In this document: positions 34,291 to 43,185 of the stretch, piece by piece
Layout: the number at the start of each line of letters is the position of its first letter
Position numbering within the stretch: the stretch's first letter is position 1
From: Halomarina litorea
GTDB taxonomy: Archaea > Halobacteriota > Halobacteria > Halobacteriales > Haloarculaceae
Reading direction: 5' to 3'
Assembly (NCBI RefSeq): GCF_024227715.1
Contig: NZ_CP100448.1
Coordinates: 868,001-932,000 of the forward strand
Length of the DNA: 64,000 bases
Made by a program: the position numbers and the translations under genes
Notes under the pieces: model-generated
Database searches by the model: none
What the model was told of the DNA's origin: nothing
Seen by the model: the letters and a program-made list of their open reading frames with translations, nothing else

Positions 34291-35217
34291 TCAGCCCCGC
34301 CGCAGTCGCTCGCACTCCCCCTCGGTGACGACGACCCCTCCGTCGTCCGTCTCGACCACCAGACCGCCCGTCTCGTCCAGTTCGCGGGCCACGCCCACCA
34401 CCGGGTCCGCGCCGTCGCGGTGGACGACCACCCGCTCCCCGAGGGTGGCCGCGGCCTCGGTCCACTCCTCGCGCAGTGCCGCGTAGCCCGCTTCCGTCTC
34501 GGCCTCGCCCGCGCGCGCGAGCAGGTTGGCGTGCAGTTCGCGGGCCACCGCCGTCCGGTCGACCGGTCCGACCGCCGCGCGCATCGTCGTGACCGGGCGG
34601 TCCGTGGCGAGGGCCGACGGGTCGAGGTCCGCGTTGATGCCAACGCCGACCACGACGAACTGGAGGGTCGCCGGCCCGTCCAGTACGTCGCTCACCGCCT
34701 TGCCCGCGACGGGCACGTCGTCGGCGACCCGTTCGACGAGAACGCCCGCCAGTTTCGCGGGACGAGGGTCGTCCCCGACGGCCGACTCCCCACCACCGAT
34801 CGCCGCTCCTGATGGAACGACGACAGCATCAGACTGCGTCTGATTGGCCGTCGCTCCTGATGGAACGACGACGTCGTTCGGCCACTTCAGCGCCGCGTCC
34901 ACGCCGAAGGCGCGCACGGTGTCGAGGACGGCGAGGCCACTGGCGAGGGTGAGTCGGCCCGCCGTCTCCGCGTCCAGTTCGGGCCGGAGGAGCACGCTCG
35001 ACCAGACGCCGCCGGGGGGCGCGCTCCAGTCGTTGCCGGTGCGGCCCACCGCGGCGGTCAGCGCCTCCGCGACGGCGAACGTCCCGTGTGGCGCGCCCGA
35101 GAAGCCCCGGCGGCGCACCCAGTCGGTCGTGTTGGGCACCTCGCCGAAGACACGGACGGGGGCGTCGATGGCGGCGAGGCGGTCCTCGTCGAAGGTCACG
35201 GTCGGAGTCCGAGTCAA
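34291..35217 (-). CDS. birA: Biotin-[acetyl-CoA-carboxylase] ligase (BirA) without HTH
   Basis: 308 residues. FGEVPNTTDWV opens the catalytic domain; GGVWSSVLLRP replaces the bacterial GRGR loop region; KWPNDVVV and KLAGVLVE are the biotinoyl-AMP site. The C-terminal SH3-like domain (about 255-305) is present. The DNA-binding domain of bacterial BirA is absent, so it is a ligase only. Between KWPNDVV and KLAGVLVE there is an unusual insertion with two copies of VVVPSGA, caused by a 21-bp direct repeat. It sits between two cox genes, convergent with coxB. Confidence 0.92.
   Translation of the reverse strand: MTRTPTVTFDEDRLAAIDAPVRVFGEVPNTTDWVRRRGFSGAPHGTFAVAEALTAAVGRTGNDWSAPPGGVWSSVLLRPELDAETAGRLTLASGLAVLDTVRAFGVDAALKWPNDVVVPSGATANQTQSDAVVVPSGAAIGGGESAVGDDPRPAKLAGVLVERVADDVPVAGKAVSDVLDGPATLQFVVVGVGINADLDPSALATDRPVTTMRAAVGPVDRTAVARELHANLLARAGEAETEAGYAALREEWTEAAATLGERVVVHRDGADPVVGVARELDETGGLVVETDDGGVVVTEGECERLRRG
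34804..34872 (-). repeat. 21-bp direct repeat inside birA
   Basis: The same 21 bases occur at 34804-34824 and 34852-34872, 48 bp apart, so the reading frame is kept. They encode a repeated VVVPSGA in the BirA insertion. The 27 bp between them contain CAGACTGCGTCTG, an imperfect palindrome. Confidence 0.8.
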
Positions 35218-35300
35218 TGGTCAATCAGCGTTCCGCCGCGCGCGAGCGCGGCCGCTGGTCGGGCGAGGAGAAAGAACGAACGGAGGAGTGAGTCGCGCCG

Positions 35301-36161
35301 TCAGATGGTGACTTCCGCGCCGACGTACAGCACGACGACGAGGAACAGCCAGACGGCGTCGACGAAGTGCCAGTACATCGAGACGGTCGACACCGAGGTG
35401 TGACGGTCGGCGGAGTACTGGCCGAACAGCGCCCGGATGAGGACGATGCTGATGAGCACCGCGCCGAGGGTGACGTGCAGGCCGTGCAGGCCCGTCAGGC
35501 CGTAGAACGCCGACCCGAAGACGCCCTCGGTGAGGGTGAAGTGCTCGTGGACGATGAACTCGTAGTACTCGTAGACCTGCCCGCCGATGAAGACGACGCC
35601 GAGGAGGAGCGTCACGACGAGCAAGCCGATGAACCGCGAACGGTTACCGGACAGCAGCGCGGTGTGCGCGTAGTGAAGCGTGAACGAACTCGCCACCAGC
35701 AGGGCGGTGTTGATGAGCACCAGCGAGCCCAGCAGGTGGGGCATCTCCGCACCCGTCGGGGGCCACGTGCCCGCGCGGATGAAGAAGAAGTAGACGAACC
35801 CGGCCCCGAAGGTGGAGAGTTCGGTCCCGAGGAACAGTATCATCGCCATCCTGAGCCGGCTGGAGCCGTGTTCGCTCGCCTCGCCCTCCCAGAAGTTGAC
35901 GATGAACGCGTGGTAGAGCCAGCCGTACAGTCCGGCGAGGAACACCACTGTCGAACCGATGAAGACGGCGGGACCGACGAGCGGCCCGACGAGTGCGCCA
36001 TCGCCCTGTCCGAGGAGGAACAGTGCGGCACCGATGTAGAAGCCTGCGCCGCCGATGGCCGTCACGAAGGGCCACCAGCTCGCCTCGCCGAAGCCGCGAG
36101 GCCAGTCCTCGACGGCGGGGAGGTGGTGCCCGCCGTGGTCTTCCGCTTCTTCTGTAGCCAT
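35301..36161 (-). CDS. coxC: Cytochrome c oxidase subunit III
   Basis: 286 residues, seven transmembrane helices. Characteristic segments: WPFVTAIGGAGFYIGAAL, the ELSTFGAGFVYFFFIRAGTWPP region of helix III with its Glu, and GLTGLHGLHVTLGAVLI followed by YWHFVDAVWLFLVVVLY, the closing helices of CoxC. A His/Glu-rich N-terminus (MATEEAEDHGGHH) precedes helix I. Start at 36161 fits this; the open frame upstream is not coding. Divergent from the next membrane protein. Confidence 0.94.
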   Translation of the reverse strand: MATEEAEDHGGHHLPAVEDWPRGFGEASWWPFVTAIGGAGFYIGAALFLLGQGDGALVGPLVGPAVFIGSTVVFLAGLYGWLYHAFIVNFWEGEASEHGSSRLRMAMILFLGTELSTFGAGFVYFFFIRAGTWPPTGAEMPHLLGSLVLINTALLVASSFTLHYAHTALLSGNRSRFIGLLVVTLLLGVVFIGGQVYEYYEFIVHEHFTLTEGVFGSAFYGLTGLHGLHVTLGAVLISIVLIRALFGQYSADRHTSVSTVSMYWHFVDAVWLFLVVVLYVGAEVTI

Positions 36162-36246
36162 AGGCTCGCTTGTGTGCCAGTCGTCAAAAACCCTCCCAAA
36201 GCCCGCGAGTCGGAAGGTACTCCTTCGGGGTGACCCTATCCCGACC

Positions 36247-37638
36247 ATGTACCGGAGGGTCGTCCGACGGCTCGGTTCGCGAGGGGTTCGCGCGTTCGCC
36301 CTCGCGTGCTGTCTGCTCGCCGTCGCGGCCGGCCCGGCGCTCGCTCACGGGGGCACCCTGCGGGGCAACCAGCAGGAACTCGCCATCCCGACGTGGCTCT
36401 TCCTCTCGACCGGCGGCGGGGCCGTCGGCGCGTCGTTCCTGCTGGCGAGTTTCGCCACCGACCGGGCGTTCGTCCGGTCGGTCCACCGCGCCCGCGACGC
36501 TCTCTCGCTGCCCGCGCGGGACCTGCTGGTCGCCGCCACCCGACTCGTGGGCGTCGTCGGCCTCCTCGCCGTCCTCGTCGTCGGCTGGGTCGGTCCCGTC
36601 GACCCGCTCCAGAACCTCGCCGTCCTCGTCGTCTGGGGCGGGTGGTGGGCCGGCTTCGCCATGACCACCTACCTCGTCGGGGACGCGTGGCCCGTCCTCA
36701 ACCCATGGCGTACCGTCGGCCGGTACCTCCCGAGCCTCGGCTACGACTACCCCGAGCGACTCGGCGCGTGGCCGAGCGTCGTCGGCCTCCTCCTGCTCAT
36801 CTGGGTGGAGGTGGTCAGCCCGCTGGCCGACGACCCGCGCCTGCTGACCGTCGTCGTCGCCGCCTACACCGTCGTCACCCTCGGGGGCGTTCTCGTCGTC
36901 GGCGAGGGCGTCTGGTTCCGCCGCGTCGACCCCGTCTCGCGCGTGTTCGCCTACTACGGCCGGGTCGCCCCCGTCTCCCGGACCGAGTCGGGCCTCGAAC
37001 TCCGCCTGCCCGGGTCGGCGCTCACCGAATCCCGCCTCGCCGTCGATTCGAGCGAGGTGGGATTCGTCGTCGCCCTCGTCTGGGTGACGACCTACGACGG
37101 CTTCGTCGCCACGCCCGTCTGGCGCACGCTCGTGACGCCGCTGGTCGAGGCGGGGCTTCCACCGGCGCTCCTCTACCCGCTGGCGCTCGTCGTCGGCTAC
37201 GTGCTGTTCCTCGGGGCGTTCCGCCTCGCCGCACGGAAGGGTCGGGAGTACGCCGAGTCCTACCTCGCGGCGGGCGAGATAGCCCGGCGGTTCGCCCCCT
37301 CGTTGCTCGCCATTGCGGCGGGCTACCACCTCGCGCACTACCTGGGGTACTTCCTCTCGCTGCTCCCGATGCTGGTCGGGGCGCTCCTCTCGCCGTTCTC
37401 GCCGCCGCCGCCGGAGTACCTCGTCCTGCCGGCGTGGGTGGGCGGCCTCGAACTGCTGTTCGTCCTCGTGGGCCACCTGCTGGCGATCTGGGTGGCCCAC
37501 GCGACGGCCTACGCCCTCTTTCCGGGCCGGATGCAGGCCATCCGGAGCCAGTACCCGCTCACCGCGGTGATGATCCTCTACACCATGACCAGTCTGCTCA
37601 TCGTCTCACAGCCCGCAATCGACCCGCCGTACCTCTGA
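36247..37638 (+). CDS. Polytopic membrane protein of the cox locus, function unknown
   Basis: 463 residues. N-terminal signal-like helix (LACCLLAVAAGPALAHGG) then about ten transmembrane helices with short loops. LNPWRTVGRYLPSLGYDYPE and HLAHYLGYFLSLLPML are the most distinctive stretches; the latter has two His flanking a helix start and could bind heme or metal. Part of a haloarchaeal family found beside oxidase genes. The zinc-finger protein starts 2 nt after its stop, so both form an operon. Function unknown; assembly of the oxidase is a guess from position. Confidence 0.72.
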   Translation: MYRRVVRRLGSRGVRAFALACCLLAVAAGPALAHGGTLRGNQQELAIPTWLFLSTGGGAVGASFLLASFATDRAFVRSVHRARDALSLPARDLLVAATRLVGVVGLLAVLVVGWVGPVDPLQNLAVLVVWGGWWAGFAMTTYLVGDAWPVLNPWRTVGRYLPSLGYDYPERLGAWPSVVGLLLLIWVEVVSPLADDPRLLTVVVAAYTVVTLGGVLVVGEGVWFRRVDPVSRVFAYYGRVAPVSRTESGLELRLPGSALTESRLAVDSSEVGFVVALVWVTTYDGFVATPVWRTLVTPLVEAGLPPALLYPLALVVGYVLFLGAFRLAARKGREYAESYLAAGEIARRFAPSLLAIAAGYHLAHYLGYFLSLLPMLVGALLSPFSPPPPEYLVLPAWVGGLELLFVLVGHLLAIWVAHATAYALFPGRMQAIRSQYPLTAVMILYTMTSLLIVSQPAIDPPYL

Positions 37639-37640
37639 CC

Positions 37641-37970
37641 ATGTCCACGGACACCACCGCAGACGCCTCCGACACCACCCCCCGAGAGACCACCCCCGAG
37701 ACGGCCCCCGTGAGCGCGGACCACACGCCGGACCCGGAGGGCGGCCCGCACACCTGCGGGTACTGCGGTCGGCCGTTCGCCCGCGAGGCGTGGCTGGCGC
37801 TCCACCGGGGACTGGACCACGAGGGAGAGATAACGGAGGCGGAACGGGAGGCGTTCGAGGCGGCGTACGAGGGCGAGGAGGCCGACCTGCGGATGTTCCG
37901 CCTGCAGGCGCTCGGAGTGTTGGTGCTCGTCTACTTCACCTTCCTCATCGTCTACGGCCTCGTCACCTAG
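37641..37970 (+). CDS. C2H2-type zinc-finger protein with C-terminal membrane helix
   Basis: 109 residues. A Thr/Pro-rich disordered N-terminus is followed by HTCGYCGRPFAREAWLALHRGLDH, a classical C-x2-C-x12-H-x4-H finger (about residues 38-60), an acidic helix, and a single transmembrane helix LGVLVLVYFTFLIVYGLV at the end. Single-finger proteins anchored by a tail helix are common in haloarchaea near oxidase genes. It starts 2 nt after the previous gene. Its TAG stop shares a CTAG with the convergent 43-residue gene. Confidence 0.75.
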   Translation: MSTDTTADASDTTPRETTPETAPVSADHTPDPEGGPHTCGYCGRPFAREAWLALHRGLDHEGEITEAEREAFEAAYEGEEADLRMFRLQALGVLVLVYFTFLIVYGLVT

Positions 37971-38098
37971 AGGGCGAGGAAGACGAGGTACGGGATGCCG
38001 AACAGCGCGACGGTCATCGCGGTGAGGATGAGGAGGTAGCTCCCGGCGGTTGCGGCGGCGGTGACGAACGAGGGGTGGTCGAACTCGGCGAGGTCCAT
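37967..38098 (-). CDS. 43-residue single-helix membrane protein, cox-linked
   Basis: A short reading frame, ATG at 38096-38098 and TAG at 37967-37969. The product opens MDLAEFDHPSFVTAAATAG and continues as one hydrophobic helix (SYLLILTAMTVALFGIPYLV). The regular small-subunit-like layout, its place directly against the zinc-finger gene with overlapping stop codons, and the lack of any other gene in the gap support it as real. It resembles the tiny accessory subunits of terminal oxidases in size and topology; that role is inference. Confidence 0.62.
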   Translation of the reverse strand: MDLAEFDHPSFVTAAATAGSYLLILTAMTVALFGIPYLVFLAL

Positions 38099-38150
38099 GC
38101 GCGGGAGTGTGTGGCGCGGAGCAAAGGTCTGTCGTTGCGCTCGCGCCCAC

Positions 38151-38348
38151 TCAGGCGATGATGTCGCCGATGCGTCGCGGTTCGCCGCTCAGCGAGGGCG
38201 CTTCCTCGACCATCTGGAGCACCTCGTGGTCGGTCACGTCCGGGTAGGACTTCCCGATGGCCTCCTCGATGAGTGCCTTCTCCAGTCTGAACTCGGTCCC
38301 TTCGTAGACGACGTCGACGCCCGTCTCGTCGAACGAGAGAACAGTCAT
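38151..38348 (-). CDS. Small conserved haloarchaeal protein (DUF5800-like)
   Basis: 65 residues, MTVLSFDETGVDVVYEGTEF..., with a beta-hairpin start followed by helices (RLEKALIEEAIGKSY, TDHEVLQMVEE). No cofactor motif and no membrane helix. The pattern matches a small haloarchaeal family of unknown function as far as I recall it. It is transcribed in the same direction as the 43-residue membrane protein, 52 nt upstream of it. Confidence 0.7.
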   Translation of the reverse strand: MTVLSFDETGVDVVYEGTEFRLEKALIEEAIGKSYPDVTDHEVLQMVEEAPSLSGEPRRIGDIIA

Positions 38349-38472
38349 ACCGGCGGGTAGTCGGTGCGCCGGTAAAAACAGCTAGCGTTGCGGACTGGTC
38401 ACGTGGCCCGTCGTCGCCTCGCGGTCGGTCACTTCCGCCCGCGTCAGACGCGCGGCAGACGTTCGCGTGGAG

Positions 38473-38479
38473 TTTATTA
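38473..38479 (+). promoter_or_regulatory. TATA box of the bactofilin-like gene
   Basis: TTTATTA is centred 26 nt before the GTG at 38502, supporting that start and a leaderless transcript. Confidence 0.55.
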
Positions 38480-38501
38480 CGGCCCGCGGCAACGACTACC
38501 C

Positions 38502-39374
38502 GTGCCGCTCGGCTCTGACCCGCTCGACCGACTGGAGATTCCCGACGGGACGACCGTCGAGGAACGCGACCTGGTGACCGAGGGTGACATCATCGTCGGC
38601 GGCCAGAGCACCGTCGAGTTCGGGGTCAGGGGCCGGACCGTCGTCGCGGGCGAACGCGTCTCCTTCGGCGGCGACATCGAGGCCGAGGGCGACTGCCGCC
38701 TCGACATGTGGAACACCGTCGATGGGAACGTCCTCGTCGGGCAGGACGCCTACATCGGCGAGCGAACCGCCATCGGCGGGCAGTTGATGGTCAGCGGTGA
38801 CCTCGACATCGGCGACGACGTGGACATCGAACGCGGGTTCGAGGCCAACGGCTGGATCGTCATCCGCAACCCCATGCCGACCGTCGTGTTCTTCTTCGTC
38901 TACCTCTCGCAACTCCTGCGCATCGGCGAGGAGGAGAAGGCCCGCGAGGCCGCGGAGGAACTTCTCGGCGACCCCGAGGACGACGAAGAGGAGAGCGACG
39001 AACCGGACCCCCTCGTCGTCCCGCGCGGGTCGAACGTCTCGGACGACGCGTGGCGCGTCTCCACGCCCGCCGTCGTCGGCGACGACTGCCGCATCCACGG
39101 CAACCTCCGGGCCGCCTCGCTCGTCGTCGGCGAGGACAACAACGTCTTCGGCAGTCTCCGCGCCAAGGGCGACATCACCGTCGGCGAGGGTACCAGAATC
39201 CACGGCGACGTGACCACCCGTCGCGGGACGGTCCGCATCGCCCCCGGCGCGGAGATTCTCGGCGACATCGCCTGCGACGACCTCTCGCTGCACGACGACG
39301 CCGCCGTCGACGGGGCCATCCGCGCCCGCGGCGAGATGTCCATCGTCAAGGAGTTCATCCGGGAAGCTGAGTGA
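38502..39374 (+). CDS. Bactofilin-like polymer-forming protein with central hydrophobic segment
   Basis: 290 residues from GTG. Two beta-solenoid regions of bactofilin type (about 10-120 and 185-285) with repeated V-G-x-D/G turns, for example VGGQSTVEFGVRGRTV and GDITVGEGTRIHGDV. Between them, at about 123-143, lies NPMPTVVFFFVYLSQLLRI, hydrophobic and long enough to dip into or cross the membrane, followed by an acidic linker. Bactofilins polymerise into scaffolds. The insertion would tether this one to the membrane. Confidence 0.82.
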   Translation: MPLGSDPLDRLEIPDGTTVEERDLVTEGDIIVGGQSTVEFGVRGRTVVAGERVSFGGDIEAEGDCRLDMWNTVDGNVLVGQDAYIGERTAIGGQLMVSGDLDIGDDVDIERGFEANGWIVIRNPMPTVVFFFVYLSQLLRIGEEEKAREAAEELLGDPEDDEEESDEPDPLVVPRGSNVSDDAWRVSTPAVVGDDCRIHGNLRAASLVVGEDNNVFGSLRAKGDITVGEGTRIHGDVTTRRGTVRIAPGAEILGDIACDDLSLHDDAAVDGAIRARGEMSIVKEFIREAE

Positions 39375-39393
39375 GCGCCCCGGCGAAACCGTC

Positions 39394-39702
39394 TTGTCAG
39401 TTCTCGGGTTAGTCGAGCCATGCGCCTGCCCTCCTCCCCGACCGATTCCTCCGCGAGAGCGCCCTCGCTCGCCCTCCAAGAGGTACACCACGACGGCCGC
39501 CGGGCTACTCCAGTCGTTGTCGATGCGGAGCGTCGTCCTGTCGGCGGGGTCAGTCGCCGTGGGCGCCGGTTCGTCCGTCGGGACCGGCGCGGGCGTGGGC
39601 TGGACCGTGGGGGACGCGTCGGAGGCGTCAAGCGCGCTACACGCGGCACAGACTGCGAGGAGCGTAAGTGAGACGGCGGGCGCTCGCAAAGCAGTTCCGT
39701 GC
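39394..39702 (-). pseudogene. Possible remnant of a lipoprotein gene in a 391-bp gap
   Basis: The stretch between the bactofilin-like gene and spt5 (39375-39765) has no convincing gene. On the minus strand one frame reads like the start of a haloarchaeal lipoprotein: a hydrophobic run SLTLLAVCAACSAL, then a Thr/Pro linker PTPAPVPTDEPAPTATDP, then a strand TLRIDNDWSSPAAVVVYLLE. There is no ATG or GTG in place (only TTG), the lipobox is poor, and the frame runs without a stop into the antisense of the next gene. A decayed or truncated gene is the best reading, with low confidence. Confidence 0.3.
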
Positions 39703-39765
39703 GTCGAGGCCGATTTCTCGGTGCGGTCGCTCGTCGGTCGAGTACGACGGAGGGAAACGCGAGTG

Positions 39766-40203
39766 CTACCGTTCTTCCGAGTCGAGAACCCGAATCTGGT
39801 CACCACGCACGGTGACGGGGATGGGGACCGTCGCTTCGTACAGTTCGACGGTCACCTGGTCCTTGCTCTCGTCGATACGCTGGACCTGCGCCTTCTCGCC
39901 CTTGAACGGGCCGGCGATGAGTTCCACGATGTCCCCCTCCGCGATGCCCTCCACGTCGGGTTTCGGCGAGAGGAAGTGTTCGACTTCCATGATGGACGAC
40001 TCGCCGGGGACGACGCCGCGGGCGTGGGGAATCTCGTCCAGGATTCGCTCGAAGACGCTGTGGTCGTCGGCCTCCACCATGACGTAACTCGTCAGGGAGT
40101 CAGGCGCGAGGGCGGCGTGGATGGACTCCTCCTCGCGGTTCATGATCATGTCCGCCACTGTGCGCTCTTGACTCGCGGTGGTCTTGACGGCGTAGATGGG
40201 CAT
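39766..40203 (-). CDS. spt5: Transcription elongation factor Spt5 (NusG)
   Basis: 145 residues. NGN domain ([17 protein letters not shown] ... [29 protein letters not shown]) then a KOW domain ([24 protein letters not shown]). It binds the RNA polymerase clamp and couples transcription to downstream processes. The ATG at 40203 lies 1 nt after the secE stop, so they form an operon, the usual archaeal arrangement. An ATG four codons upstream is possible but would overlap secE. Confidence 0.95.
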   Translation of the reverse strand: MPIYAVKTTASQERTVADMIMNREEESIHAALAPDSLTSYVMVEADDHSVFERILDEIPHARGVVPGESSIMEVEHFLSPKPDVEGIAEGDIVELIAGPFKGEKAQVQRIDESKDQVTVELYEATVPIPVTVRGDQIRVLDSEER

Positions 40204-40204
40204 C

Positions 40205-40378
40205 TCAGACGCCACCTGGCAGGAACGCCATGACGACGAAGATCATGAAGCCGAGGAAGCCGACGAACGCGATTCCGGCCCCCGCGATGAGCGACACCTG
40301 CGAGAACTCCTCGGTGGAGGGTGTGCTCGCCAACTTGAGCACGCGGACGTACGAGGAGAGGTCTTTGGGCACTTCCAT
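40205..40378 (-). CDS. secE: Protein translocase subunit SecE (Sec61 gamma)
   Basis: 57 residues: [20 protein letters not shown], the amphipathic helix lying on the membrane, then a single transmembrane helix [21 protein letters not shown] near the C-terminus. This clamps SecY in the archaeal translocon. It is one residue-length smaller than the minimum often used in gene finding, but the match to SecE/Sss1 topology and the position upstream of spt5 are decisive. A minus-strand AGATAGAAAAA box about 25-35 nt upstream could be its promoter, separate from ftsZ1. Confidence 0.92.
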   Translation of the reverse strand: MEVPKDLSSYVRVLKLASTPSTEEFSQVSLIAGAGIAFVGFLGFMIFVVMAFLPGGV

Positions 40379-40535
40379 GGCCGTCGCTTACCGTCGCGCC
40401 TTTTTCTATCTTTCTACAACGTGATTAGCCGCAGGCCCGTCGGACGCGTCCGCAGACCGCCGAGATTCGGTTCGGCGGCCCGGTGGCTCGGCGGTCCGGG
40501 ACTGTCCGGGAAAACGCCGCACCGCGCCGGGTCGA

Positions 40536-41744
40536 TTACTCGATGAAGTCGATGTCGCCGTCGTCGTCCGCACCGCCGTCGCTGTGTGCGCTCTTGGCGC
40601 GTTCGGCGCTGACCTCCTGTGCGCTGTCGCCCTTGCCGTAGATCTGCGGTGACTCGACGCCCGTGACCACGACCATCGTCTCCATCTTGTCCTCGAAGTC
40701 GGGGTTGACGGAGGCACCCCAGATGATGCGCGCGTCGGTGTCGATGCGCTCGTAGATCTCCTCGACGACGCCCTCCGCCTCCTCGATGCTCATGTTCGGC
40801 CCACCGACGACGTTGATGAGCGCGGAGTTGGCACCGGAGAACTCCACGTCCAGCAGCGGCGACCGGAGCGCCGAGCGGATGGAGTCCTGCGCGCGATTCT
40901 CGGAGTCGGACTCGCCGAGGCCGATCATGGCGACGCCGCCGTTCTCCATGATGGTCTTCACGTCGGCGAAGTCCACGTTCACGAGACCGGGTTTCGTGAT
41001 GAGTTCGGTCATCCCCTTGACCGAGCGCATCAGGATGCGGTCGCAGATCTTGAAGGCGTCCTGCAGGGGGAGGTTCGGCGCGTAGTCGAGCAGTCGGTCG
41101 TTCGGGATGACGATGACCGTGTCCGCCACGCTCCGCAGGCGTTCGAGGCCCGCGTCTGCGTTCGCGCGCCGTCGCTCGCCCTCCGCGGTGAAGGGGATGG
41201 TGACGACGGCGATTGTGAGCGCGTCGGCCTCCTGTGCGGCCTGCGCGACGACGGGCGCGGACCCCGTACCCGTCCCGCCGCCGAGACCCGCCGTGATGAA
41301 CACCATGTCCGAGTCGCCGATGGCGTGCTGGATGTCCTCGATGTTCTCCTGTGCGGCCTCCTCGCCGATCTGGGGGACCGACCCCGCACCGCGCCCGCCG
41401 GTGCGCTGTCGGCCGATGAGGATCTTCGAGTCCGCCTGCACCTGGTCCGCGAGGTGCTGTGCGTCGGTGTTGGCGGCGACCGTCTGCGCCCCGTGGATGC
41501 CCTCCTGGGCCATCCGGGTGACGGTGTTGCCGCCCGCCCCGCCACAGCCGAACACCGTAATCTTCGTCTCCAGGTCCCGGACGACTTCCGCGAGTTCCTC
41601 GTCGGTCATCGTCCCGGACGTGTTGACGGGTCCGGCGTCCGCGTCCGTGTTCCTGGAGCCCTCTGGCCCCGCCCCGTTCCCACGCGGGGAGTCCTCCTCC
41701 GCTTGTTCGGCCTCGTCGATGGCGTCCTCGATAAGCGAGTCCAT
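40536..41744 (-). CDS. ftsZ1: Cell division protein FtsZ1
   Basis: 402 residues. An acidic N-terminal extension ([18 protein letters not shown]) of the FtsZ1 class precedes the tubulin fold: [12 protein letters not shown], the GTP loop [14 protein letters not shown], and the catalytic T7 loop [12 protein letters not shown]. The C-terminus is short and acidic, ending DIDFIE. FtsZ1 and FtsZ2 cooperate in haloarchaeal division. The gene order ftsZ1-secE-spt5 agrees with the FtsZ1 assignment. The ATG at 41744 is preferred; the upstream open frame reads poorly. Confidence 0.95.
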   Translation of the reverse strand: MDSLIEDAIDEAEQAEEDSPRGNGAGPEGSRNTDADAGPVNTSGTMTDEELAEVVRDLETKITVFGCGGAGGNTVTRMAQEGIHGAQTVAANTDAQHLADQVQADSKILIGRQRTGGRGAGSVPQIGEEAAQENIEDIQHAIGDSDMVFITAGLGGGTGTGSAPVVAQAAQEADALTIAVVTIPFTAEGERRRANADAGLERLRSVADTVIVIPNDRLLDYAPNLPLQDAFKICDRILMRSVKGMTELITKPGLVNVDFADVKTIMENGGVAMIGLGESDSENRAQDSIRSALRSPLLDVEFSGANSALINVVGGPNMSIEEAEGVVEEIYERIDTDARIIWGASVNPDFEDKMETMVVVTGVESPQIYGKGDSAQEVSAERAKSAHSDGGADDDGDIDFIE

Positions 41745-41811
41745 ACCTGCGCGGGATATTACGGAGGTGGGATAATTACCTTTCCCCAATTGTCTGACGC
41801 GCGTCGGACGC

Positions 41812-43137
41812 TCAGGACAGCGAAAACCGGACTTCTCGCTCCCGGCGCACCGACGAGGGGTCGACCGTCTCGCCGTCCACCTCGACGGCCTGCCCGCCCG
41901 CCAACTTCCCGAACGCCGGCCCCTCGGGCACCCCCCGTTCGTGGGCGAGTTCGGGGTCGAACGCCGTCTCGCGGGCGACGAGGACACCCTCCCGACGTTC
42001 GACCGCGTCGTACTTCCCCGCGAGGACGGCGACGAGTTCGTCCACCACCGCCTCGCGGGGTCCCGCGCCGAGGACGACTGGCCCCGCGAGTCGGGTGCCG
42101 GCCTCGTCGGTGACGGCGGCCACCACGTGCTCGCGGACCCGTTCGAGTGCCCGGTCGCCGTCGATGCCGTTGGCCTCGTCCAGTAGCTCCCCGGGAAGGG
42201 TCTCGACGCGGAGGTCGGCCGGTGTCGCCACGTCGTGGACGTTTGCCCCGAAGCGCAGTCCCTCCTCGACGCTCGCCACCTCGCGTTCGAGGTGGTCGAC
42301 GAGTTCGAGGGGGACGCCCGTCGTCTCCTTTGCCCACGTCTCGCTCACGACGCGGTAGCCGAGGTCCTCGATGCGCGATTCGAGGCCGGGACGGTCCCCC
42401 TCCACGACGGCGCGACTCGCGCCGCTGGCCTCGAAGACCCGCCGGAAGACGGCGGGATCGGGACCGTCCATCGACTCCAGCGACCAGTCCGCCCCCACGT
42501 GACCCACACACCAGTCCGTCTCCCGGACGATTCGCTCGAATCGGGGGACGTAGTGGCCACCGCCGAACCCGACGAGGGTGCGGTCGCTCGTCGGATCGAC
42601 GCCCCGCAGGTCGAGGATGGCCCGCGCGACGGCCTCCGCCCCGGCGGGGTCGTCCCACGCCGACTCGTCGCTCCCGAGTTCGACGAACAGCGACGGGGTG
42701 GTGAGGTCCGTCGGGCCGTGGTGGGTACACTCCATGCCCACCTCGTAGCCCTCGGGGACGTGGCGGTCGAACGCCTCGACGACCCGCTTGTGCGCGTTCG
42801 GGGCGGCGCGGGCGAAGTGGCCCGCCTCGCCGCCGTACTCCCCGGCCCCGAAGTTGCCCGTGTGGTGGGCCGTCAGGAGGTTCCCGGTGTCCCCGGCGTG
42901 TCGAGAGGCGAACGCGATGCAGTCCACGCCCGCGAAGGTGTCCCCGACGCCGTCGAGGTAGATGTGGAGGTCCTCGAACTCGCGGAGTTCGGCGTCCGGG
43001 AGTCGGTAGACGGTCCCGCCGCCCGCCGCGTCGGGCCGCGAGTCGTCCTCGTGTTCGGTCCAGTCGGCGAGCGAGCGCAGATGCTCGCCGACGTGGACGG
43101 AGGCGCTGTCCGCACGGCTGACGACGATTCCGAGCAC
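41812..43137 (-). CDS. dtdA: D-aminoacyl-tRNA deacylase, archaeal type (DtdA)
   Basis: 441 residues. The archaeal/plant GEK1-type deacylase removes D-amino acids mischarged on tRNA. The N-terminal part shows [22 protein letters not shown] and [22 protein letters not shown], His-rich segments typical of the family and probably metal-binding, followed by [13 protein letters not shown]. The C-terminal ~120 residues form an extra domain found in haloarchaeal versions. Upstream on the same strand is the CaCA exchanger. Confidence 0.88.
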   Translation of the reverse strand: MLGIVVSRADSASVHVGEHLRSLADWTEHEDDSRPDAAGGGTVYRLPDAELREFEDLHIYLDGVGDTFAGVDCIAFASRHAGDTGNLLTAHHTGNFGAGEYGGEAGHFARAAPNAHKRVVEAFDRHVPEGYEVGMECTHHGPTDLTTPSLFVELGSDESAWDDPAGAEAVARAILDLRGVDPTSDRTLVGFGGGHYVPRFERIVRETDWCVGHVGADWSLESMDGPDPAVFRRVFEASGASRAVVEGDRPGLESRIEDLGYRVVSETWAKETTGVPLELVDHLEREVASVEEGLRFGANVHDVATPADLRVETLPGELLDEANGIDGDRALERVREHVVAAVTDEAGTRLAGPVVLGAGPREAVVDELVAVLAGKYDAVERREGVLVARETAFDPELAHERGVPEGPAFGKLAGGQAVEVDGETVDPSSVRREREVRFSLS

Positions 43138-43185
43138 AGCGGGGGTACGCGCGAGGGCCGTAAAAGCGGTGTCGGGACGTCCCGA

